The notes: generated from the sequence alone by a model not told the origin. DNA of 64,000 bases from Staphylococcus sp. M0911 (GCF_003491325.1 NZ_CP022881.1:682001-746000); one strand, 5' to 3'; counted from the stretch's first letter, positions 28,672-42,652 are shown. Program-made: numbers and translations.

Positions 28672-29328
28672 GTGGGTCAAAAAATTAATCCAATCGGACT
28701 TCGTGTTGGAATCATCCGTGATTGGGAAGCAAAATGGTATGCTGAAAAAGATTTCGCTTCACTATTACACGAAGATTTAAAAATCCGTAAATTTATTGAT
28801 AATAAATTAAAAGAAGCATCAGTTTCTCACGTAGATATCGAACGTGCTGCAAACCGTATTAATATCGCAATTCATACTGGTAAACCTGGTATGGTAATTG
28901 GTAAAGGCGGTTCAGAAATTGATAAACTTCGTAACAAATTAAACGATTTAACTGATAAAAAAGTACACATCAACGTAATTGAAATCAAGAAAATTGATAT
29001 TGATGCAAGATTAGTTGCTGAAAATATCGCACGTCAATTAGAAAACCGTGCTTCATTCCGTCGTGTACAAAAACAAGCTATTACAAGAGCTATGAAACTT
29101 GGTGCTAAAGGTATTAAAACTCAAGTATCAGGTCGTTTAGGCGGAGCTGATATTGCTCGTGCTGAACAATATTCTGAAGGAACTGTTCCACTTCATACAT
29201 TACGTGCTGACATCGATTATGCACACGCTGAAGCAGATACTACTTATGGTAAATTAGGCGTTAAAGTATGGATTTATCGTGGAGAAGTTCTTCCTACTAC
29301 TAAGAACACTAGTGAAGGAGGAAAATAA
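28672..29328 (+). CDS. rpsC: 30S ribosomal protein S3
   Basis: Starts with GTG at 28672 behind GGAGGG. 218 residues with the KH-type segment [14 protein letters not shown] and [19 protein letters not shown], plus a short C-terminal tail ([10 protein letters not shown]). S3 forms part of the mRNA entry helicase with S4 and S5. rplP begins only two bases after its stop, with GGAGG inside the end of rpsC. Confidence 0.98.
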   Translation: MGQKINPIGLRVGIIRDWEAKWYAEKDFASLLHEDLKIRKFIDNKLKEASVSHVDIERAANRINIAIHTGKPGMVIGKGGSEIDKLRNKLNDLTDKKVHINVIEIKKIDIDARLVAENIARQLENRASFRRVQKQAITRAMKLGAKGIKTQVSGRLGGADIARAEQYSEGTVPLHTLRADIDYAHAEADTTYGKLGVKVWIYRGEVLPTTKNTSEGGK

Positions 29329-29330
29329 TC

Positions 29331-29765
29331 ATGTTACTACCAAAACGTGTTAAATATCGTCGTCAACATCGTCCTAAAACAACTGGTCGTTCAAAAGGCG
29401 GTAACTATGTAACATTTGGTGAGTATGGTTTACAAGCGACAACAACGTCTTGGATCACTTCTCGTCAAATCGAATCAGCTCGTATTGCAATGACTCGTTA
29501 TATGAAACGTGGTGGGAAAGTTTGGATCAAAATCTTCCCTCATACACCATATACTAAAAAACCTTTAGAAGTACGTATGGGTGCCGGTAAAGGTGCGGTT
29601 GAAGGCTGGATTGCAGTCGTTAAACCTGGTAGAATTTTATTCGAAGTCGCTGGTGTACAAGAAGAAGTTGCACGCGAAGCACTACGTTTAGCAAGTCACA
29701 AACTTCCAGTAAAAACTAAGTTTGTAAAACGTGAAGAATTGGGTGGTGAAACAAATGAAAGCTAA
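29331..29765 (+). CDS. rplP: 50S ribosomal protein L16
   Basis: 144 residues, [20 protein letters not shown] at the start, with [36 protein letters not shown]16 shapes the A-site tRNA path and is a target of evernimicin resistance changes elsewhere. Its last 11 bases overlap rpmC. Confidence 0.98.
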   Translation: MLLPKRVKYRRQHRPKTTGRSKGGNYVTFGEYGLQATTTSWITSRQIESARIAMTRYMKRGGKVWIKIFPHTPYTKKPLEVRMGAGKGAVEGWIAVVKPGRILFEVAGVQEEVAREALRLASHKLPVKTKFVKREELGGETNES

Positions 29766-29964
29766 GGAAATTAGAGACTTAACCACTTCAGAAATCGAAG
29801 AACAAATCAAATCTTCAAAAGAAGAGCTTTTTAACCTACGCTTTCAGTTAGCTACAGGTCAATTAGAAGAAACTGCACGTATTCGCACAGTAAGAAAAAC
29901 GATTGCACGTCTAAAAACTGTTGCTCGTGAAAGAGAAATTGAACAAAGTAAGGCTAATCAATAA
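29755..29964 (+). CDS. rpmC: 50S ribosomal protein L29
   Basis: 69-residue, two-helix protein [20 protein letters not shown] with [21 protein letters not shown] choose the ATG at 29755 because it gives the family N-terminus; the frame stays open back to 29731 inside rplP. It overlaps rplP by 11 bases, so coupled translation is expected. L29 contacts L23 at the tunnel exit. Confidence 0.96.
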
Positions 29965-29989
29965 TTAATTGAAAGAGGAGGTTACAAAA

Positions 29990-30253
29990 GTGAGCGAAAG
30001 AAATGATCGTAAAGTTTATGTAGGTAGAGTTGTTTCCGACAAAATGGACAAGACTATTACAGTACTTGTTGAAACTTACAAAACACACAAATTATACGGC
30101 AAACGAGTAAAATACTCAAAAAAATACAAAACTCATGATGAAAACAATTCAGCTAAATTAGGAGACATTGTTAAAATTCAAGAAACTCGTCCTTTATCAG
30201 CAACAAAACGTTTTCGTTTAGTAGAAATTGTTGAAGAGTCAGTAATTATTTAA
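29990..30253 (+). CDS. rpsQ: 30S ribosomal protein S17
   Basis: 87 residues from GTG at 29990 ([20 protein letters not shown]), placed eight bases after GAGGAGG. An upstream in-frame start at 29969 would fall before that site. [31 protein letters not shown] and [15 protein letters not shown] are the usual OB-fold segments contacting 16S rRNA. Confidence 0.97.
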   Translation: MSERNDRKVYVGRVVSDKMDKTITVLVETYKTHKLYGKRVKYSKKYKTHDENNSAKLGDIVKIQETRPLSATKRFRLVEIVEESVII

Positions 30254-30281
30254 TTCAAGATTAGAGATAAGGGAGGTTTAA

Positions 30282-30653
<372 letters not shown>

Positions 30654-30688
30654 AATCAAATAACCAAAATATATAAGGAGGTGCCCAC

Positions 30689-31006
30689 ATGCATATCAAA
30701 AAAGGTGACAACGTAAAAGTTATCGCAGGTAAAGACAAAGGTAAAGAAGGTAAAGTAGTAGCTACTGAACCTAAACGTGACCGTGTCGTTGTGGAAGGTG
30801 TTAACGTTATTAAAAAACACCAAAAACCAACTCAATTAAACCCTGAAGGTGGAATTTTAGAAACAGAGGCAGCTATCCATGTTTCTAACGTACAATTATT
30901 AGACCCTAAAACAAACGAACCAACTCGTGTAGGTTACAAATTTGTTGATGGTAAAAAAGTTCGTATTGCAAAAAAATCTGGCGAAGAAATTAAATCTAAT
31001 AATTAA
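30689..31006 (+). CDS. rplX: 50S ribosomal protein L24
   Basis: 105 residues with the KOW motif near the start ([20 protein letters not shown]) and the loop [20 protein letters not shown]. One of the two assembly-initiator proteins of the 50S subunit. GGAGGTGCCC precedes the ATG. Confidence 0.98.
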   Translation: MHIKKGDNVKVIAGKDKGKEGKVVATEPKRDRVVVEGVNVIKKHQKPTQLNPEGGILETEAAIHVSNVQLLDPKTNEPTRVGYKFVDGKKVRIAKKSGEEIKSNN

Positions 31007-31031
31007 TTACTAGTTGAAAGGAGGATCCACT

Positions 31032-31571
31032 TTGAACCGTTTAAAAGAAAAATTCAATTCTGAAGTTACTGAGAACTTAGTAAAGAAATTTAACTATAGT
31101 TCAGTAATGGAAGTACCAAAAATTGACAAAATCGTAGTGAACATGGGTGTAGGTGACGCTGTTCAAAACTCTAAAGTGTTAGATAACGCTGTTGAAGAGT
31201 TAGAATTAATCACTGGTCAAAAACCATTAGTAACTAAAGCTAAAAAATCAGTTGCAACATTCCGTTTACGTGAAGGTATGCCAATCGGTGCGAAAGTTAC
31301 ACTTCGCGGAGAAAGAATGTATGAATTCTTAGATAAACTTATTTCAGTATCACTACCACGTGTACGTGACTTCCAAGGTGTTTCTAAAAAAGCATTCGAT
31401 GGTCGCGGTAACTACACATTAGGTGTTAAAGAACAATTAATTTTCCCTGAAATCGATTATGATAAAGTAAGCAAAGTAAGAGGAATGGATATTGTTATCG
31501 TAACTACTGCTAACACTGACGAGGAAGCTCGTGAATTGTTATCAAACTTCGGTATGCCATTTCGTAAATAA
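31032..31571 (+). CDS. rplE: 50S ribosomal protein L5
   Basis: Uses a TTG start at 31032, eight bases after GAAAGGAGG; this gives 179 residues ([12 protein letters not shown]), the family length. An in-frame TTG at 31014 would lie upstream of the ribosome site. [38 protein letters not shown] and the FPEIDYDKV segment are conserved. L5 binds 5S rRNA. Confidence 0.97.
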   Translation: MNRLKEKFNSEVTENLVKKFNYSSVMEVPKIDKIVVNMGVGDAVQNSKVLDNAVEELELITGQKPLVTKAKKSVATFRLREGMPIGAKVTLRGERMYEFLDKLISVSLPRVRDFQGVSKKAFDGRGNYTLGVKEQLIFPEIDYDKVSKVRGMDIVIVTTANTDEEARELLSNFGMPFRK

Positions 31572-31593
31572 TCTCTAAAAGGAGGCTAATTAA

Positions 31594-31779
31594 GTGGCTA
31601 AAACTTCAATGGTTGCTAAGCAACAAAAAAAACAAAAATTCGCAGTTCGTGAATACACTCGTTGTGAACGCTGTGGTCGTCCACATTCTGTATATCGTAA
31701 ATTTAAATTATGCCGTATTTGTTTCCGTGAATTAGCTTACAAAGGCCAAATTCCTGGCGTACGCAAAGCTAGCTGGTAA
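31594..31779 (+). CDS. rpsN: 30S ribosomal protein S14, zinc-binding type Z
   Basis: 61 residues from GTG at 31594, with an intact zinc ribbon at C24, C27, C40 and C43 (CERCGRP, CRICF). This is the zinc-containing form; many Firmicutes also carry a zinc-free copy elsewhere for use under zinc limitation, which cannot be judged from this window. Confidence 0.97.
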   Translation: MAKTSMVAKQQKKQKFAVREYTRCERCGRPHSVYRKFKLCRICFRELAYKGQIPGVRKASW

Positions 31780-31810
31780 TAAACAAGAGTCTGAAAGGAG
31801 GCAACAATCA

Positions 31811-32209
31811 ATGACAATGACAGATCCAATCGCAGATATGCTAACTCGTGTAAGAAACGCAAACATGGTTCGTCACGATAAATTAGAATTACCTGCGTCT
31901 AATATCAAAAAAGAAATTGCTGAAATCTTAAAAAATGAAGGTTTCATTAAAAACGTTGAATACGTAGAAGACGATAAACAAGGTGTTATTCGTTTATTCT
32001 TAAAATATGGTCAAAACAATGAACGTGTTATCACAGGATTAAAACGTATTTCAAAACCAGGTTTACGTGTTTATGCTAAAGCTAACGAAGTACCAAAAGT
32101 ACTTAATGGTTTAGGTATTGCATTAGTATCAACTTCTGAAGGTGTTATCACTGATAAAGAAGCAAGAAAACGTAATGTTGGTGGAGAAATTATCGCATAC
32201 GTTTGGTAA
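31811..32209 (+). CDS. rpsH: 30S ribosomal protein S8
   Basis: 132 residues, [20 protein letters not shown], ending with the conserved [27 protein letters not shown] central 16S rRNA binder; in enterobacteria it represses the spc operon by binding mRNA near rplE, which I cannot confirm here. Confidence 0.98.
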   Translation: MTMTDPIADMLTRVRNANMVRHDKLELPASNIKKEIAEILKNEGFIKNVEYVEDDKQGVIRLFLKYGQNNERVITGLKRISKPGLRVYAKANEVPKVLNGLGIALVSTSEGVITDKEARKRNVGGEIIAYVW

Positions 32210-32233
32210 TAAATAATAAGGAGGTGCCATAAC

Positions 32234-32770
32234 ATGAGTCGTGTTGGTAAGAAAATTATTGACATCCCTAGTGACGTAACAGTAACTTTTGACAAAAATA
32301 ATGTAACTGTTAAAGGTCCAAAAGGTGAATTATCAAAAACATTAAACGAAAGAATGACATTCAAACAAGAAGAAAACACAATTGAAGTTGTAAGACCATC
32401 TGATTCTAAAGATGACAGAACAGATCATGGTACAACTCGTGCTTTATTAAATAATATGGTACAAGGTGTTTCTCAAGGTTTCGAAAAAACACTTGAACTT
32501 GTTGGTGTAGGTTACCGTGCTCAAATGCAAGGTAATGATTTAGTACTTAACGTTGGTTACTCTCACCCAGTTGAAATTAAAGCCGAAGACGGAATTACTT
32601 TCGCTGTAGAGAAAAACACAACTGTTAAAGTTTCTGGTGTATCTAAAGAGCAAGTTGGAGCAATCGCTTCTAACATCCGTTCAGTAAGACCTCCAGAACC
32701 TTATAAAGGTAAAGGTATTCGTTACCAAGGTGAATACGTTCGCCGTAAAGAAGGTAAAACTGGTAAATAA
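32234..32770 (+). CDS. rplF: 50S ribosomal protein L6
   Basis: 178 residues made of two related folds, start [18 protein letters not shown], with [23 protein letters not shown] at the join and the conserved [13 protein letters not shown] near the C-terminus. Lies near the GTPase-associated centre. GGAGGTGCC precedes the ATG. Confidence 0.98.
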   Translation: MSRVGKKIIDIPSDVTVTFDKNNVTVKGPKGELSKTLNERMTFKQEENTIEVVRPSDSKDDRTDHGTTRALLNNMVQGVSQGFEKTLELVGVGYRAQMQGNDLVLNVGYSHPVEIKAEDGITFAVEKNTTVKVSGVSKEQVGAIASNIRSVRPPEPYKGKGIRYQGEYVRRKEGKTGK

Positions 32771-32801
32771 TAGATAACACTCTACAGAAAGGAGTATTGA
32801 A

Positions 32802-33164
32802 ATGATCAGTAAAATTGATAAAAATAAAGTGCGTTTGAAAAGACATTCACGTGTTCGTACTAAATTATCAGGTACAGCTGAAAAGCCACGTTTAAATGTA
32901 TATCGTTCAAACAAACACATTTACGCACAAATCATTGATGATGTTAAAGGCGAAACATTAGCTCAAGCTTCATCTAAAGATAAAGATATTGCTAACGAAT
33001 CAGCAACTAAAGTTGATTTATCTACAAAAGTTGGCGAAACAATTGCTAAAAAAGCAAGTGATAAAGGAATTAAAGAAATCGTATTCGATCGTGGAGGTTA
33101 CTTATACCACGGACGCGTTAAAGCATTAGCAGAAGCTGCTAGAGAAAACGGTTTAGAATTTTAA
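32802..33164 (+). CDS. rplR: 50S ribosomal protein L18
   Basis: 120 residues; [20 protein letters not shown] at the basic N-terminus, then [18 protein letters not shown] and [26 protein letters not shown]. Binds 5S rRNA together with L5 and L25-type proteins. Confidence 0.98.
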   Translation: MISKIDKNKVRLKRHSRVRTKLSGTAEKPRLNVYRSNKHIYAQIIDDVKGETLAQASSKDKDIANESATKVDLSTKVGETIAKKASDKGIKEIVFDRGGYLYHGRVKALAEAARENGLEF

Positions 33165-33184
33165 TTTAAAGGAGGGACAAATAC

Positions 33185-33685
33185 ATGGCTCGTAGAGAAG
33201 AAGAAACGAAAGAATTTGAAGAACGCGTTGTTACAATCAATCGTGTTGCTAAAGTTGTTAAAGGTGGACGTCGTTTCCGTTTCACTGCATTAGTAGTAGT
33301 TGGAGACAAAAATGGTCGTGTAGGTTTCGGTACTGGTAAAGCACAAGAGGTACCTGAAGCAATCAAAAAAGCTGTAGAAGCAGCTAAAAAAGATTTAGTT
33401 GTAGTTCCACGTGTTGAAGGTACTACACCTCACACAATCACTGGCCGTTATGGTTCAGGTAGTGTATTCATGAAACCTGCAGCTCCTGGTACTGGTGTTA
33501 TCGCTGGTGGACCAGTTCGTGCGGTATTAGAATTAGCAGGTATCACTGATATCTTAAGTAAATCATTAGGTTCAAACACACCAATCAACATGGTTCGTGC
33601 AACTTTAAATGGTTTACAAAACCTTAAAAACGCTGAAGATGTTGCGAAATTACGCGGCAAAACAGTTGAAGAATTATATAATTAA
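33185..33685 (+). CDS. rpsE: 30S ribosomal protein S5
   Basis: 166 residues. The N-terminal dsRNA-binding-like domain includes [24 protein letters not shown], whose loop is the spectinomycin-resistance site in other species and looks wild type here. [30 protein letters not shown] follows. Part of the mRNA entry channel. GGAGGG upstream. Confidence 0.98.
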   Translation: MARREEETKEFEERVVTINRVAKVVKGGRRFRFTALVVVGDKNGRVGFGTGKAQEVPEAIKKAVEAAKKDLVVVPRVEGTTPHTITGRYGSGSVFMKPAAPGTGVIAGGPVRAVLELAGITDILSKSLGSNTPINMVRATLNGLQNLKNAEDVAKLRGKTVEELYN

Positions 33686-33701
33686 GGAGGGAAAATAAGT
33701 T

Positions 33702-33881
33702 ATGGCTAAATTACAAATCACCCTCACTCGTAGTGTTATTGGTCGTCCTGAAACACAACGTAAAACTGTTGAAGCTTTAGGTCTTAAAAAGACTAATAGC
33801 TCAGTAGTTGTTGAAGATAACCCTGCTATTCGTGGGCAAATCAACAAAGTTAAACATTTATTAACAGTAGAAGAAAAATAA
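33702..33881 (+). CDS. rpmD: 50S ribosomal protein L30
   Basis: 59 residues, [20 protein letters not shown] followed by [21 protein letters not shown] and ending LLTVEEK. The ATG at 33702 follows GGAGGG by ten bases; the stop lies 16 bases before rplO. Family size, and the expected neighbour between rpsE and rplO. Confidence 0.96.
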   Translation: MAKLQITLTRSVIGRPETQRKTVEALGLKKTNSSVVVEDNPAIRGQINKVKHLLTVEEK

Positions 33882-33897
33882 TTAAGGAGGTGCCGAC

Positions 33898-34337
33898 ATG
33901 AAATTACATGAGTTAAAACCAGCAGAAGGTTCACGTAAAGAACGTAACCGTGTAGGTCGTGGTGCAGCAACTGGTAATGGTAAAACAAGTGGCCGTGGAC
34001 ATAAAGGTCAAAAAGCACGTTCAGGTGGTAAAGTAAGACCTGGATTTGAAGGTGGACAATTACCATTATTCCGTCGTTTACCAAAACGTGGTTTCACTAA
34101 CATAAATCGTAAAGAATATGCTATTGTTAACTTAGACCAACTTAATCAATTCGAAGATGGTACTGAAGTAACTCCAGCTTTATTAGTAGAATCTGGTGTT
34201 GTTAAGAACGAAAAATCTGGTATTAAAGTACTAGGTAACGGCTCACTAGATAAAAAATTAACAGTGAAAGCTCATAAGTTCTCAACTTCAGCAGCAGAAG
34301 CTATTGATGCTAAAGGTGGAGCACACGAGGTGATCTA

Positions 34338-34338
<1 letters not shown>
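33898..34338 (+). CDS. rplO: 50S ribosomal protein L15
   Basis: 146 residues with the glycine/arginine-rich N-terminal extension ([30 protein letters not shown] begins at residue 15) that threads into 23S rRNA, and [12 protein letters not shown]. Stop TAA shares one base with the secY ATG, coupling the last ribosomal gene of this block to the translocon gene. Confidence 0.97.
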
Positions 34339-36301
<1,963 letters not shown>

Positions 36302-36496
36302 ATCAACTTTTACGATCTATGTTGATGTGAATGTTTACTAACACTGTAATATACAATTTAATATGAGTGACAAATAACGATAATTAATTCCCGTAATTTT
36401 TGTTAAACTTATTAAAGCTAGTCACTAATAGATTCGTATCGTTGAAGTTGTCTATTGACGATAACCTTACTATTGCAAAAAGGGGGAAGTTAATCA

Positions 36497-36715
36497 ATGG
36501 CTAAACAAGATGTTATTGAATTAGAAGGTACTGTATTAGATACTTTACCAAACGCAATGTTTAAAGTAGAATTAGAAAATGGTCATGAAATTTTAGCACA
36601 TGTAAGTGGAAAAATTAGAATGAACTACATTCGAATTCTACCTGGCGACAAAGTAACTGTTGAGATGTCTCCGTATGATTTATCACGCGGTAGAATTACT
36701 TATCGTTATAAATAA
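36497..36715 (+). CDS. infA: Translation initiation factor IF-1
   Basis: 72-residue OB-fold protein, [20 protein letters not shown], with [35 protein letters not shown]-1 binds the 30S A site during initiation with IF-2 and IF-3. AGGGGGAAG precedes the ATG. It opens the second block, infA-rpmJ-rpsM-rpsK-rpoA-rplQ. Confidence 0.98.
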   Translation: MAKQDVIELEGTVLDTLPNAMFKVELENGHEILAHVSGKIRMNYIRILPGDKVTVEMSPYDLSRGRITYRYK

Positions 36716-36734
36716 TCGTCACTCCATAATATAG

Positions 36735-36860
<126 letters not shown>

Positions 36861-36882
36861 TAAAAGAGAGGTGTAAATGTAT

Positions 36883-37248
36883 ATGGCACGTATTGCAGGA
36901 GTGGATATTCCACGTGAAAAACGCGTTGTTATTTCTTTAACTTATGTATATGGTATTGGTACTTCTACAGCGAAAAAAATCGTTGAAGAAGCTAACGTAT
37001 CAGCTGACACTCGCGTAAAAGATTTAACTGACGATGAATTAGGTCGCATCCGTGAAGTAGTTGATAGCTACAAAGTAGAAGGTGACTTACGTCGTGAGCA
37101 AAACTTAAACATTAAACGTTTAATGGAAATTTCATCATACCGTGGTATTCGTCACCGTCGTGGCTTACCAGTTCGCGGTCAAAAAACTAAAAACAACGCT
37201 CGTACGCGTAAAGGCCCAGTTAAAACTGTAGCGAACAAGAAAAAATAA
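36883..37248 (+). CDS. rpsM: 30S ribosomal protein S13
   Basis: 121 residues from the ATG at 36883 ([20 protein letters not shown]), which has GAGAGGTG nine bases upstream; an in-frame ATG two codons earlier at 36877 would add MY. The helix-two-turn-helix [11 protein letters not shown] and the basic tail [15 protein letters not shown] are typical. S13 bridges the subunits and contacts the P-site tRNA. Confidence 0.97.
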   Translation: MARIAGVDIPREKRVVISLTYVYGIGTSTAKKIVEEANVSADTRVKDLTDDELGRIREVVDSYKVEGDLRREQNLNIKRLMEISSYRGIRHRRGLPVRGQKTKNNARTRKGPVKTVANKKK

Positions 37249-37271
37249 TCGGTAAAGGAGGCAAATAATAA

Positions 37272-37661
37272 ATGGCACGTAAACAAGTATCTCGTAAACG
37301 TAAAGTGAAAAAGAATATTGAAAGTGGTGTTGCACACATCCGTTCAACATTCAATAATACAATTGTAACGATTACTGATGAATTCGGTAATGCATTATCA
37401 TGGTCATCTGCTGGTGCATTAGGATTCAAAGGATCTAAAAAATCAACACCATTCGCAGCGCAAATGGCGTCTGAAACAGCTTCTAAAACAGCTATGGAAC
37501 ATGGTTTAAAAACTGTAGAAGTAACAGTTAAAGGACCTGGACCAGGCCGTGAATCAGCTATCCGTGCATTACAATCAGCAGGACTTGAAGTAACAGCAAT
37601 CAGAGACGTTACTCCAGTACCACATAATGGTTGTCGTCCACCAAAACGTCGTCGCGTCTAA
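37272..37661 (+). CDS. rpsK: 30S ribosomal protein S11
   Basis: 129 residues: [20 protein letters not shown], the [32 protein letters not shown] core, and the C-terminal [17 protein letters not shown]. Part of the 30S platform near the mRNA exit. A 76-base gap to rpoA follows, without an obvious terminator. Confidence 0.98.
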   Translation: MARKQVSRKRKVKKNIESGVAHIRSTFNNTIVTITDEFGNALSWSSAGALGFKGSKKSTPFAAQMASETASKTAMEHGLKTVEVTVKGPGPGRESAIRALQSAGLEVTAIRDVTPVPHNGCRPPKRRRV

Positions 37662-37737
37662 TTTATGGTTGTGTTGTTACAGGTCACTGAGCAAACAGTA
37701 TAAATCAAGTCGACGTATTTAAGGAGGATATTTGTAA

Positions 37738-38682
37738 ATGATAGAAATCGAAAAACCTAGAATTGAGACAATTGAAATTAGTGAAGATGCTAAATTCGGT
37801 AAGTTCGTTGTTGAACCACTTGAACGTGGCTACGGTACTACACTAGGAAACTCCTTACGTCGTATCCTACTATCTTCATTACCAGGATCAGCAGTTAAGT
37901 ACATCGAAATTGAAGGCGTGTTACACGAATTCTCAGCGGTAGATAATGTTGTTGAAGATGTATCTACTATTATTATGAACATCAAAAAGCTAGCATTAAA
38001 AATCTATTCTGAAGAAGATAAAACTTTAGAAATCGATGTTAAGGATGAAGGTGAAGTTACTGCAAGTGATATTACTCACGACAGTGATGTAGAGATTTTA
38101 AATCCTGAACTTAAAATTGCTACTGTTTCTAAAGGTGGACATTTAAAAGTTCGTCTTGTTGCTAATAAGGGTAGAGGTTACGCATTAGCTGAAACAAATA
38201 ATACTAGTGATTTACCAATTGGTGTAATTCCAGTAGATTCACTATATTCACCTGTAGAACGTGTTAACTATACAGTAGAAAATACACGTGTAGGTCAAAG
38301 TAGTGATTTTGATAAATTAACTTTAGATGTTTGGACTAATGGTTCAATCACTCCTCAAGAATCAGTATCATTAGCAGCAAAAATAATGACTGAACACTTG
38401 AATATCTTTATAGGTCTAACTGATGAAGCACAAAATGCTGAAATCATGATTGAAAAAGAGGAAGATCAAAAAGAAAAAGTATTAGAAATGTCTATTGAAG
38501 AATTAGACTTATCTGTACGTTCTTATAACTGCTTGAAACGCGCAGGAATCAATTCTGTACAAGAGTTAGCTGATAAATCTGAAGCTGACATGATGAAAGT
38601 GCGTAATTTAGGTCGTAAATCTCTTGAAGAAGTAAAATATAAATTAGAAGATTTAGGATTAGGATTAAGAAAAGAAGATTGA
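37738..38682 (+). CDS. rpoA: DNA-directed RNA polymerase subunit alpha
   Basis: 314 residues. The N-terminal dimerisation domain (1-228) includes [28 protein letters not shown]; an acidic linker ([12 protein letters not shown]) leads to the C-terminal domain from about 245, with [22 protein letters not shown] and [14 protein letters not shown], the helix-hairpin-helix that binds UP elements and activators. GGAGG precedes the ATG. Confidence 0.98.
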   Translation: MIEIEKPRIETIEISEDAKFGKFVVEPLERGYGTTLGNSLRRILLSSLPGSAVKYIEIEGVLHEFSAVDNVVEDVSTIIMNIKKLALKIYSEEDKTLEIDVKDEGEVTASDITHDSDVEILNPELKIATVSKGGHLKVRLVANKGRGYALAETNNTSDLPIGVIPVDSLYSPVERVNYTVENTRVGQSSDFDKLTLDVWTNGSITPQESVSLAAKIMTEHLNIFIGLTDEAQNAEIMIEKEEDQKEKVLEMSIEELDLSVRSYNCLKRAGINSVQELADKSEADMMKVRNLGRKSLEEVKYKLEDLGLGLRKED

Positions 38683-38698
38683 TAAAGGAGGTTAACTC

Positions 38699-39067
38699 AT
38701 GGGTTACAGAAAATTAGGTCGTACTTCTGATCAACGTAAAGCTATGTTACGTAACTTAGCTACTTCACTTATCGTAAGTGAGCGTATTGAAACTACAGAA
38801 GCTCGTGCAAAAGAAGTTCGCAGTGTTGTTGAGAAATTAATCACTTTAGGTAAAAAAGGAGATTTAGCTTCTCGTCGTAATGCAGCTAAAACATTACAAA
38901 ATGTTGAAATCTTAAACGAAGATGAAACTACTCAAACTGCTCTTCAAAAATTATTCGGTGAAATCGCTGAACGTTATACAGACCGCCAAGGTGGTTATAC
39001 TCGTATTCTTAAAGAAGGCCCTCGTCGTGGTGACGGTGCTGAATCAGTAATTATCGAATTAGTATAA
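38699..39067 (+). CDS. rplQ: 50S ribosomal protein L17
   Basis: 122 residues, [20 protein letters not shown], ending [25 protein letters not shown]. Last gene of the 14-kb ribosomal run; three hairpins follow in the next 200 bases. Confidence 0.98.
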   Translation: MGYRKLGRTSDQRKAMLRNLATSLIVSERIETTEARAKEVRSVVEKLITLGKKGDLASRRNAAKTLQNVEILNEDETTQTALQKLFGEIAERYTDRQGGYTRILKEGPRRGDGAESVIIELV

Positions 39068-39120
39068 TTTAACTATAAATACACTAACTACTTATATATA
39101 AAGCAAATGAGTGCAACGAT

Positions 39121-39264
39121 AATGTCTGCCACATACAGACATTGTCTAGCTCAGAGTACCCCATCAAACTAAATATTAAATTAAAGCGTGAACTCAACAA
39201 AACTGATGGGGTGCGCGCTTTTTTATTTTTAAGCTGAGATATTCATATCTTCAGCTTTTTTTAA
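39121..39264 (+). terminator. Three successive hairpins ending the ribosomal operon
   Basis: Hairpin 1: AATGTCTG (39121-39128) with CAGACATT (39136-39143), no T run. Hairpin 2: ACCCCATCA (39158-39166) with TGATGGGGT (39204-39212), then GCGCGC and a T run, the main terminator. Hairpin 3: AAGCTGAGATAT and its complement (39231-39256), followed by seven T. The rest of the 308-base gap before ecfA1 holds only AT-rich promoter-like DNA. Confidence 0.75.
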
Positions 39265-39375
39265 TACATTATAGTTCTACATACAAAATACTTTTAATCA
39301 TTATGAACACGTATACATATGATATTAAATAATGTAAAATGTTAAAGGTAATTAAAATTAAAAGGGGGAATAAAA

Positions 39376-40185
39376 GTGAAGGAAGAAGATAATATTATTG
39401 AATTTAAAAATGTATCATTTAAATACCAAAGTGATTCTGCCTTCACTTTAAATGACGTATCATTTCATATTCCTCGAGGTCAATGGACGAGTATAGTTGG
39501 TCACAATGGTTCAGGTAAATCAACTGTTACTAAACTAATGGTAGGTATTGAAGAATCAGATGAAGGGCAAATCTTGTTTAATAATCATAAAATTAATAAA
39601 GATAATATAGCCCAAATAAGAAAGCAGATTGGCATTGTCTTTCAAAATCCAGATAATCAATTTGTAGGAGCAATTGTTAAGTATGATGTTGCCTTTGGTC
39701 TGGAAAATCATTCAGTACCTTATCATGAAATGCAGGAAAAAGTAACAACTGCACTTAAACAAGTTGATATGTTAGATTTAGCAGAATATGAACCACATTC
39801 ATTATCAGGAGGTCAAAAACAAAGAGTAGCTATTGCTAGTGTTTTAGCATTAAATCCGTCAGTTATCATTTTAGATGAAGCTACATCAATGTTAGATCCT
39901 GTAGCTAAATCATCATTATTACAATTAGTAAAAGAACTTCAAAAGGAACAACAAATTACTATCATTTCTATTACCCATGATTTATCTGAAACGATGAACG
40001 CAGATAATATTATTGTTATGAATCACGGAAGAATTTATAAACAAGGTAAACCAAGTGAAATCTATAATGATGTTGATCAACTCATGAAAATAGGGCTTGA
40101 ACTACCTTTTTCTATGAAAATGAATCAATTATTGTTTGAAAGTTCATCATTTGTCACATATGAAGGGTTGGTTAATCAATTATGA
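39376..40185 (+). CDS. ecfA1: Energy-coupling factor transporter ATPase EcfA1
   Basis: One of two ATPases of the shared ECF module that energises uptake of several vitamins through interchangeable S components. 269 residues: Walker [10 protein letters not shown] at 42-50, Q-loop [10 protein letters not shown], signature [13 protein letters not shown], Walker [13 protein letters not shown]. Starts with GTG at 39376 after AAAGGGGG. Followed by overlapping ecfA2 and ecfT. No S component is encoded nearby, as expected for a group II ECF system. Confidence 0.95.
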   Translation: MKEEDNIIEFKNVSFKYQSDSAFTLNDVSFHIPRGQWTSIVGHNGSGKSTVTKLMVGIEESDEGQILFNNHKINKDNIAQIRKQIGIVFQNPDNQFVGAIVKYDVAFGLENHSVPYHEMQEKVTTALKQVDMLDLAEYEPHSLSGGQKQRVAIASVLALNPSVIILDEATSMLDPVAKSSLLQLVKELQKEQQITIISITHDLSETMNADNIIVMNHGRIYKQGKPSEIYNDVDQLMKIGLELPFSMKMNQLLFESSSFVTYEGLVNQL

Positions 40186-41042
40186 GTTTAAATATGAATA
40201 ATGTGAGTTATATTTACCAACCTAAAACACCATATGAGTTCAAGGCTTTAAATAATATTTCACTTAGATTTAAACAAGGCCATTATTATGCCATTGTGGG
40301 ACAAACTGGTAGTGGCAAATCAACATTGATTCAACATATAAATGCGCTTCTAAAACCTACAAGTGGTTCAATAGATTTTAATGAAAAGCATATAGACAGT
40401 AAAACAAAAGATAAGTTTTTAAGACCCATACGTAAACATGTAGGTATGGTATTCCAGTTTCCAGAATCACAGCTTTTTGAAGATACTGTAGAAAAGGAAA
40501 TTGAATTTGGACCGAAAAATTTCAACATGAATGTACAAGAAGTGAAAAATAATGCTTTTGATATGTTATTAGAACTTGGTTTTTCACGAAATGTCATGTC
40601 TCTATCACCGTTTCAAATGTCGGGTGGTCAAATGAGAAAATTAGCATTAGTTTCTATTTTAGCTATGGATCCAGATATTATCGTTGTCGATGAGCCAACA
40701 GCAGGTTTAGACCCTAAAAGTAAACATCAAGTTATGACTTTACTAAAAAAATTACAATTAGAGCAGCATAAGACAATTATACTAGTGACTCATGATATGA
40801 ATGATGTTGCTAAATACGCTGAAGAAATCATTGTAATGCAAAAAGGTGAGGTACAGGCAATTGAAAATCCTAGAACGCTTTTTAGTCAACCTGACATACT
40901 TAAACAATGGCATATCACCTTACCGGATGTTGTTTGTTTACAAAAAGACTTTGAAACAAAATATCAGACAAAATTACCATCCACTGCTTTAACAGAGGAA
41001 GAATTCGCTGAGTTGTACAGGGAGTGGCAAAATGAAAAATAA
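40182..41042 (+). CDS. ecfA2: Energy-coupling factor transporter ATPase EcfA2
   Basis: Second, non-identical ATPase of the ECF heterodimer. 286 residues: Walker [10 protein letters not shown] at 40-48, Q-loop [10 protein letters not shown], signature [13 protein letters not shown] (the M replacing the usual L, common in EcfA2), Walker [14 protein letters not shown] and switch His in VTHDM. Overlaps ecfA1 by four bases and ecfT by eleven. Confidence 0.95.
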   Translation: MSLNMNNVSYIYQPKTPYEFKALNNISLRFKQGHYYAIVGQTGSGKSTLIQHINALLKPTSGSIDFNEKHIDSKTKDKFLRPIRKHVGMVFQFPESQLFEDTVEKEIEFGPKNFNMNVQEVKNNAFDMLLELGFSRNVMSLSPFQMSGGQMRKLALVSILAMDPDIIVVDEPTAGLDPKSKHQVMTLLKKLQLEQHKTIILVTHDMNDVAKYAEEIIVMQKGEVQAIENPRTLFSQPDILKQWHITLPDVVCLQKDFETKYQTKLPSTALTEEEFAELYREWQNEK

Positions 41043-41838
41043 ATTAATAATTGGACGATATCTTCCTAGCAATTCATTTATACACCATTTAGATCCAAGA
41101 TCAAAACTCATATTTGTGTTCGTTTTTATTATTTTTATCTTTTTATGCCATTCCTTTGGTACGTATGCATGGTTGTTTATATTGATTTTATTAATTGTGA
41201 GAATGGCTAAAATTAATTTTATGTTTTTAATTAAAGGATTAACACCAATATTTGTCTTTTTAATATTTACATTTTTAATGCACGTATTTTTTACAAAAGG
41301 TGGAACAATCCTTTTACATTGGCACTTTATATCTATTGAAAGTAATGGGATTTTAGAAGGCGTTTATATTTCTTTACGTTTAATCTTTATTGTTATGATA
41401 GCGACTGTAATGACGCTTTCAACAAGTCCTATTGATTTGACAGATGCGTTTGAAAAATTATTAACACCTTTAAAATGGTTGAAGCTACCTGTACATCAAT
41501 TAAGTATGATGATGTCTATCGCATTAAGATTTATACCAACACTTATGGATGAATTAGACAAAATTATTTTAGCACAAAAGTCTAGAGGCTCAGAAATAAG
41601 TTCTGGAGGCGTCATAACAAGAATTAAAGCATTTATTCCATTGATGATTCCATTGTTTATTTCTGCCTTTCAAAGAGCAGAGGAATTAGCGATTGCTATG
41701 GAAGTAAGGGGATATGATGCACATGCAGAAAGAACGAGCTACAGACTCCTTCAGTGGCGTCTGAGAGATACATTGATATTGTTACTATTAATTCCTATAT
41801 TGGGTGTATTATTGTTAATTAAATTTATGGGAGTGTAA
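41032..41838 (+). CDS. ecfT: Energy-coupling factor transporter transmembrane protein EcfT
   Basis: Scaffold that couples the EcfA1/A2 ATPases to S components. 268 residues with membrane segments in the first half (residues 25-75, 100-125), then the two coupling helices carrying the X-R-G signatures: QKSRGSEI and [17 protein letters not shown] near the N-terminus is characteristic. The ATG lies inside ecfA2 behind GGGAGTGG. Confidence 0.94.
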   Translation: MKNKLIIGRYLPSNSFIHHLDPRSKLIFVFVFIIFIFLCHSFGTYAWLFILILLIVRMAKINFMFLIKGLTPIFVFLIFTFLMHVFFTKGGTILLHWHFISIESNGILEGVYISLRLIFIVMIATVMTLSTSPIDLTDAFEKLLTPLKWLKLPVHQLSMMMSIALRFIPTLMDELDKIILAQKSRGSEISSGGVITRIKAFIPLMIPLFISAFQRAEELAIAMEVRGYDAHAERTSYRLLQWRLRDTLILLLLIPILGVLLLIKFMGV

Positions 41839-41842
41839 ATGA

Positions 41843-42646
41843 TTGCGTATTTTAGTAGAAATTGAATATCAAGGTAACCAATTTTTAGGATTTCAAATTC
41901 AACAACAAGGTAGAACTGTACAACAACAATTTGAAAAAATACTAAAAAGAATGCATAAACGGCACATACGTATACATCCTTCTAGTCGTACTGATAGAGG
42001 TGTACACGCGTACCAACAATATTTTCATTTTGATACAGAATTACAAATTGAAAATAGCAAATGGCAATATGCAATGAATAGTGCCTTACCAGATGATATA
42101 TATGTTAAATCTGTTAAACAAGTCGATGAAGATTTTCATTGTAGATATGATTGTGTAGGAAAACGGTATCGATATAAAGTTTATCAAGCTAAGCATCGCG
42201 ATCCATTTCAAAGTGGATTGAAAACGTATATAGCAGATTCATTAGATTTAAATCAGATGAATGAAGCTGCCAAACTATTTATAGGTACCCACGACTTTAC
42301 TGGATTCTGTTCACAAAAAACAGAAGTAGAGAGTAAGGTGAGGACCTTATACCAAAGTGAAATAGTTAAAACTGATGAAGGCTTTGATTATATCGTTACC
42401 GGATCAGGCTTTTTATATAATATGGTTCGTGTACTAGTTGCCTTTTTAATAGAAGTAGGAAAAGGTAAAAGAAGTCCAGAAGAAATCCCCCAATTACTAG
42501 AAGAGAAAAATAGGAATAAAATACCTTTTACAGCACCATCCGAAGGGCTATATTTAGAAAAAGTGTATTTATCAGATAAAGCACTAATTAAAGACTTTGG
42601 AGACCAAATTAAAATACATTATAAAAAATCATTACAAAATGATTGA
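41843..42646 (+). CDS. truA: tRNA pseudouridine(38-40) synthase TruA
   Basis: Makes pseudouridine in the tRNA anticodon arm. The catalytic Asp is D51 in [37 protein letters not shown] and [10 protein letters not shown] are conserved. Starts with TTG at 41843, eight bases after GGAGTG; no in-frame ATG exists near by that would keep the [12 protein letters not shown]-terminus. 267 residues. It follows ecfT by four bases, so it belongs to the same transcript. Confidence 0.94.
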   Translation: MRILVEIEYQGNQFLGFQIQQQGRTVQQQFEKILKRMHKRHIRIHPSSRTDRGVHAYQQYFHFDTELQIENSKWQYAMNSALPDDIYVKSVKQVDEDFHCRYDCVGKRYRYKVYQAKHRDPFQSGLKTYIADSLDLNQMNEAAKLFIGTHDFTGFCSQKTEVESKVRTLYQSEIVKTDEGFDYIVTGSGFLYNMVRVLVAFLIEVGKGKRSPEEIPQLLEEKNRNKIPFTAPSEGLYLEKVYLSDKALIKDFGDQIKIHYKKSLQND

Positions 42647-42652
42647 ATTGCA

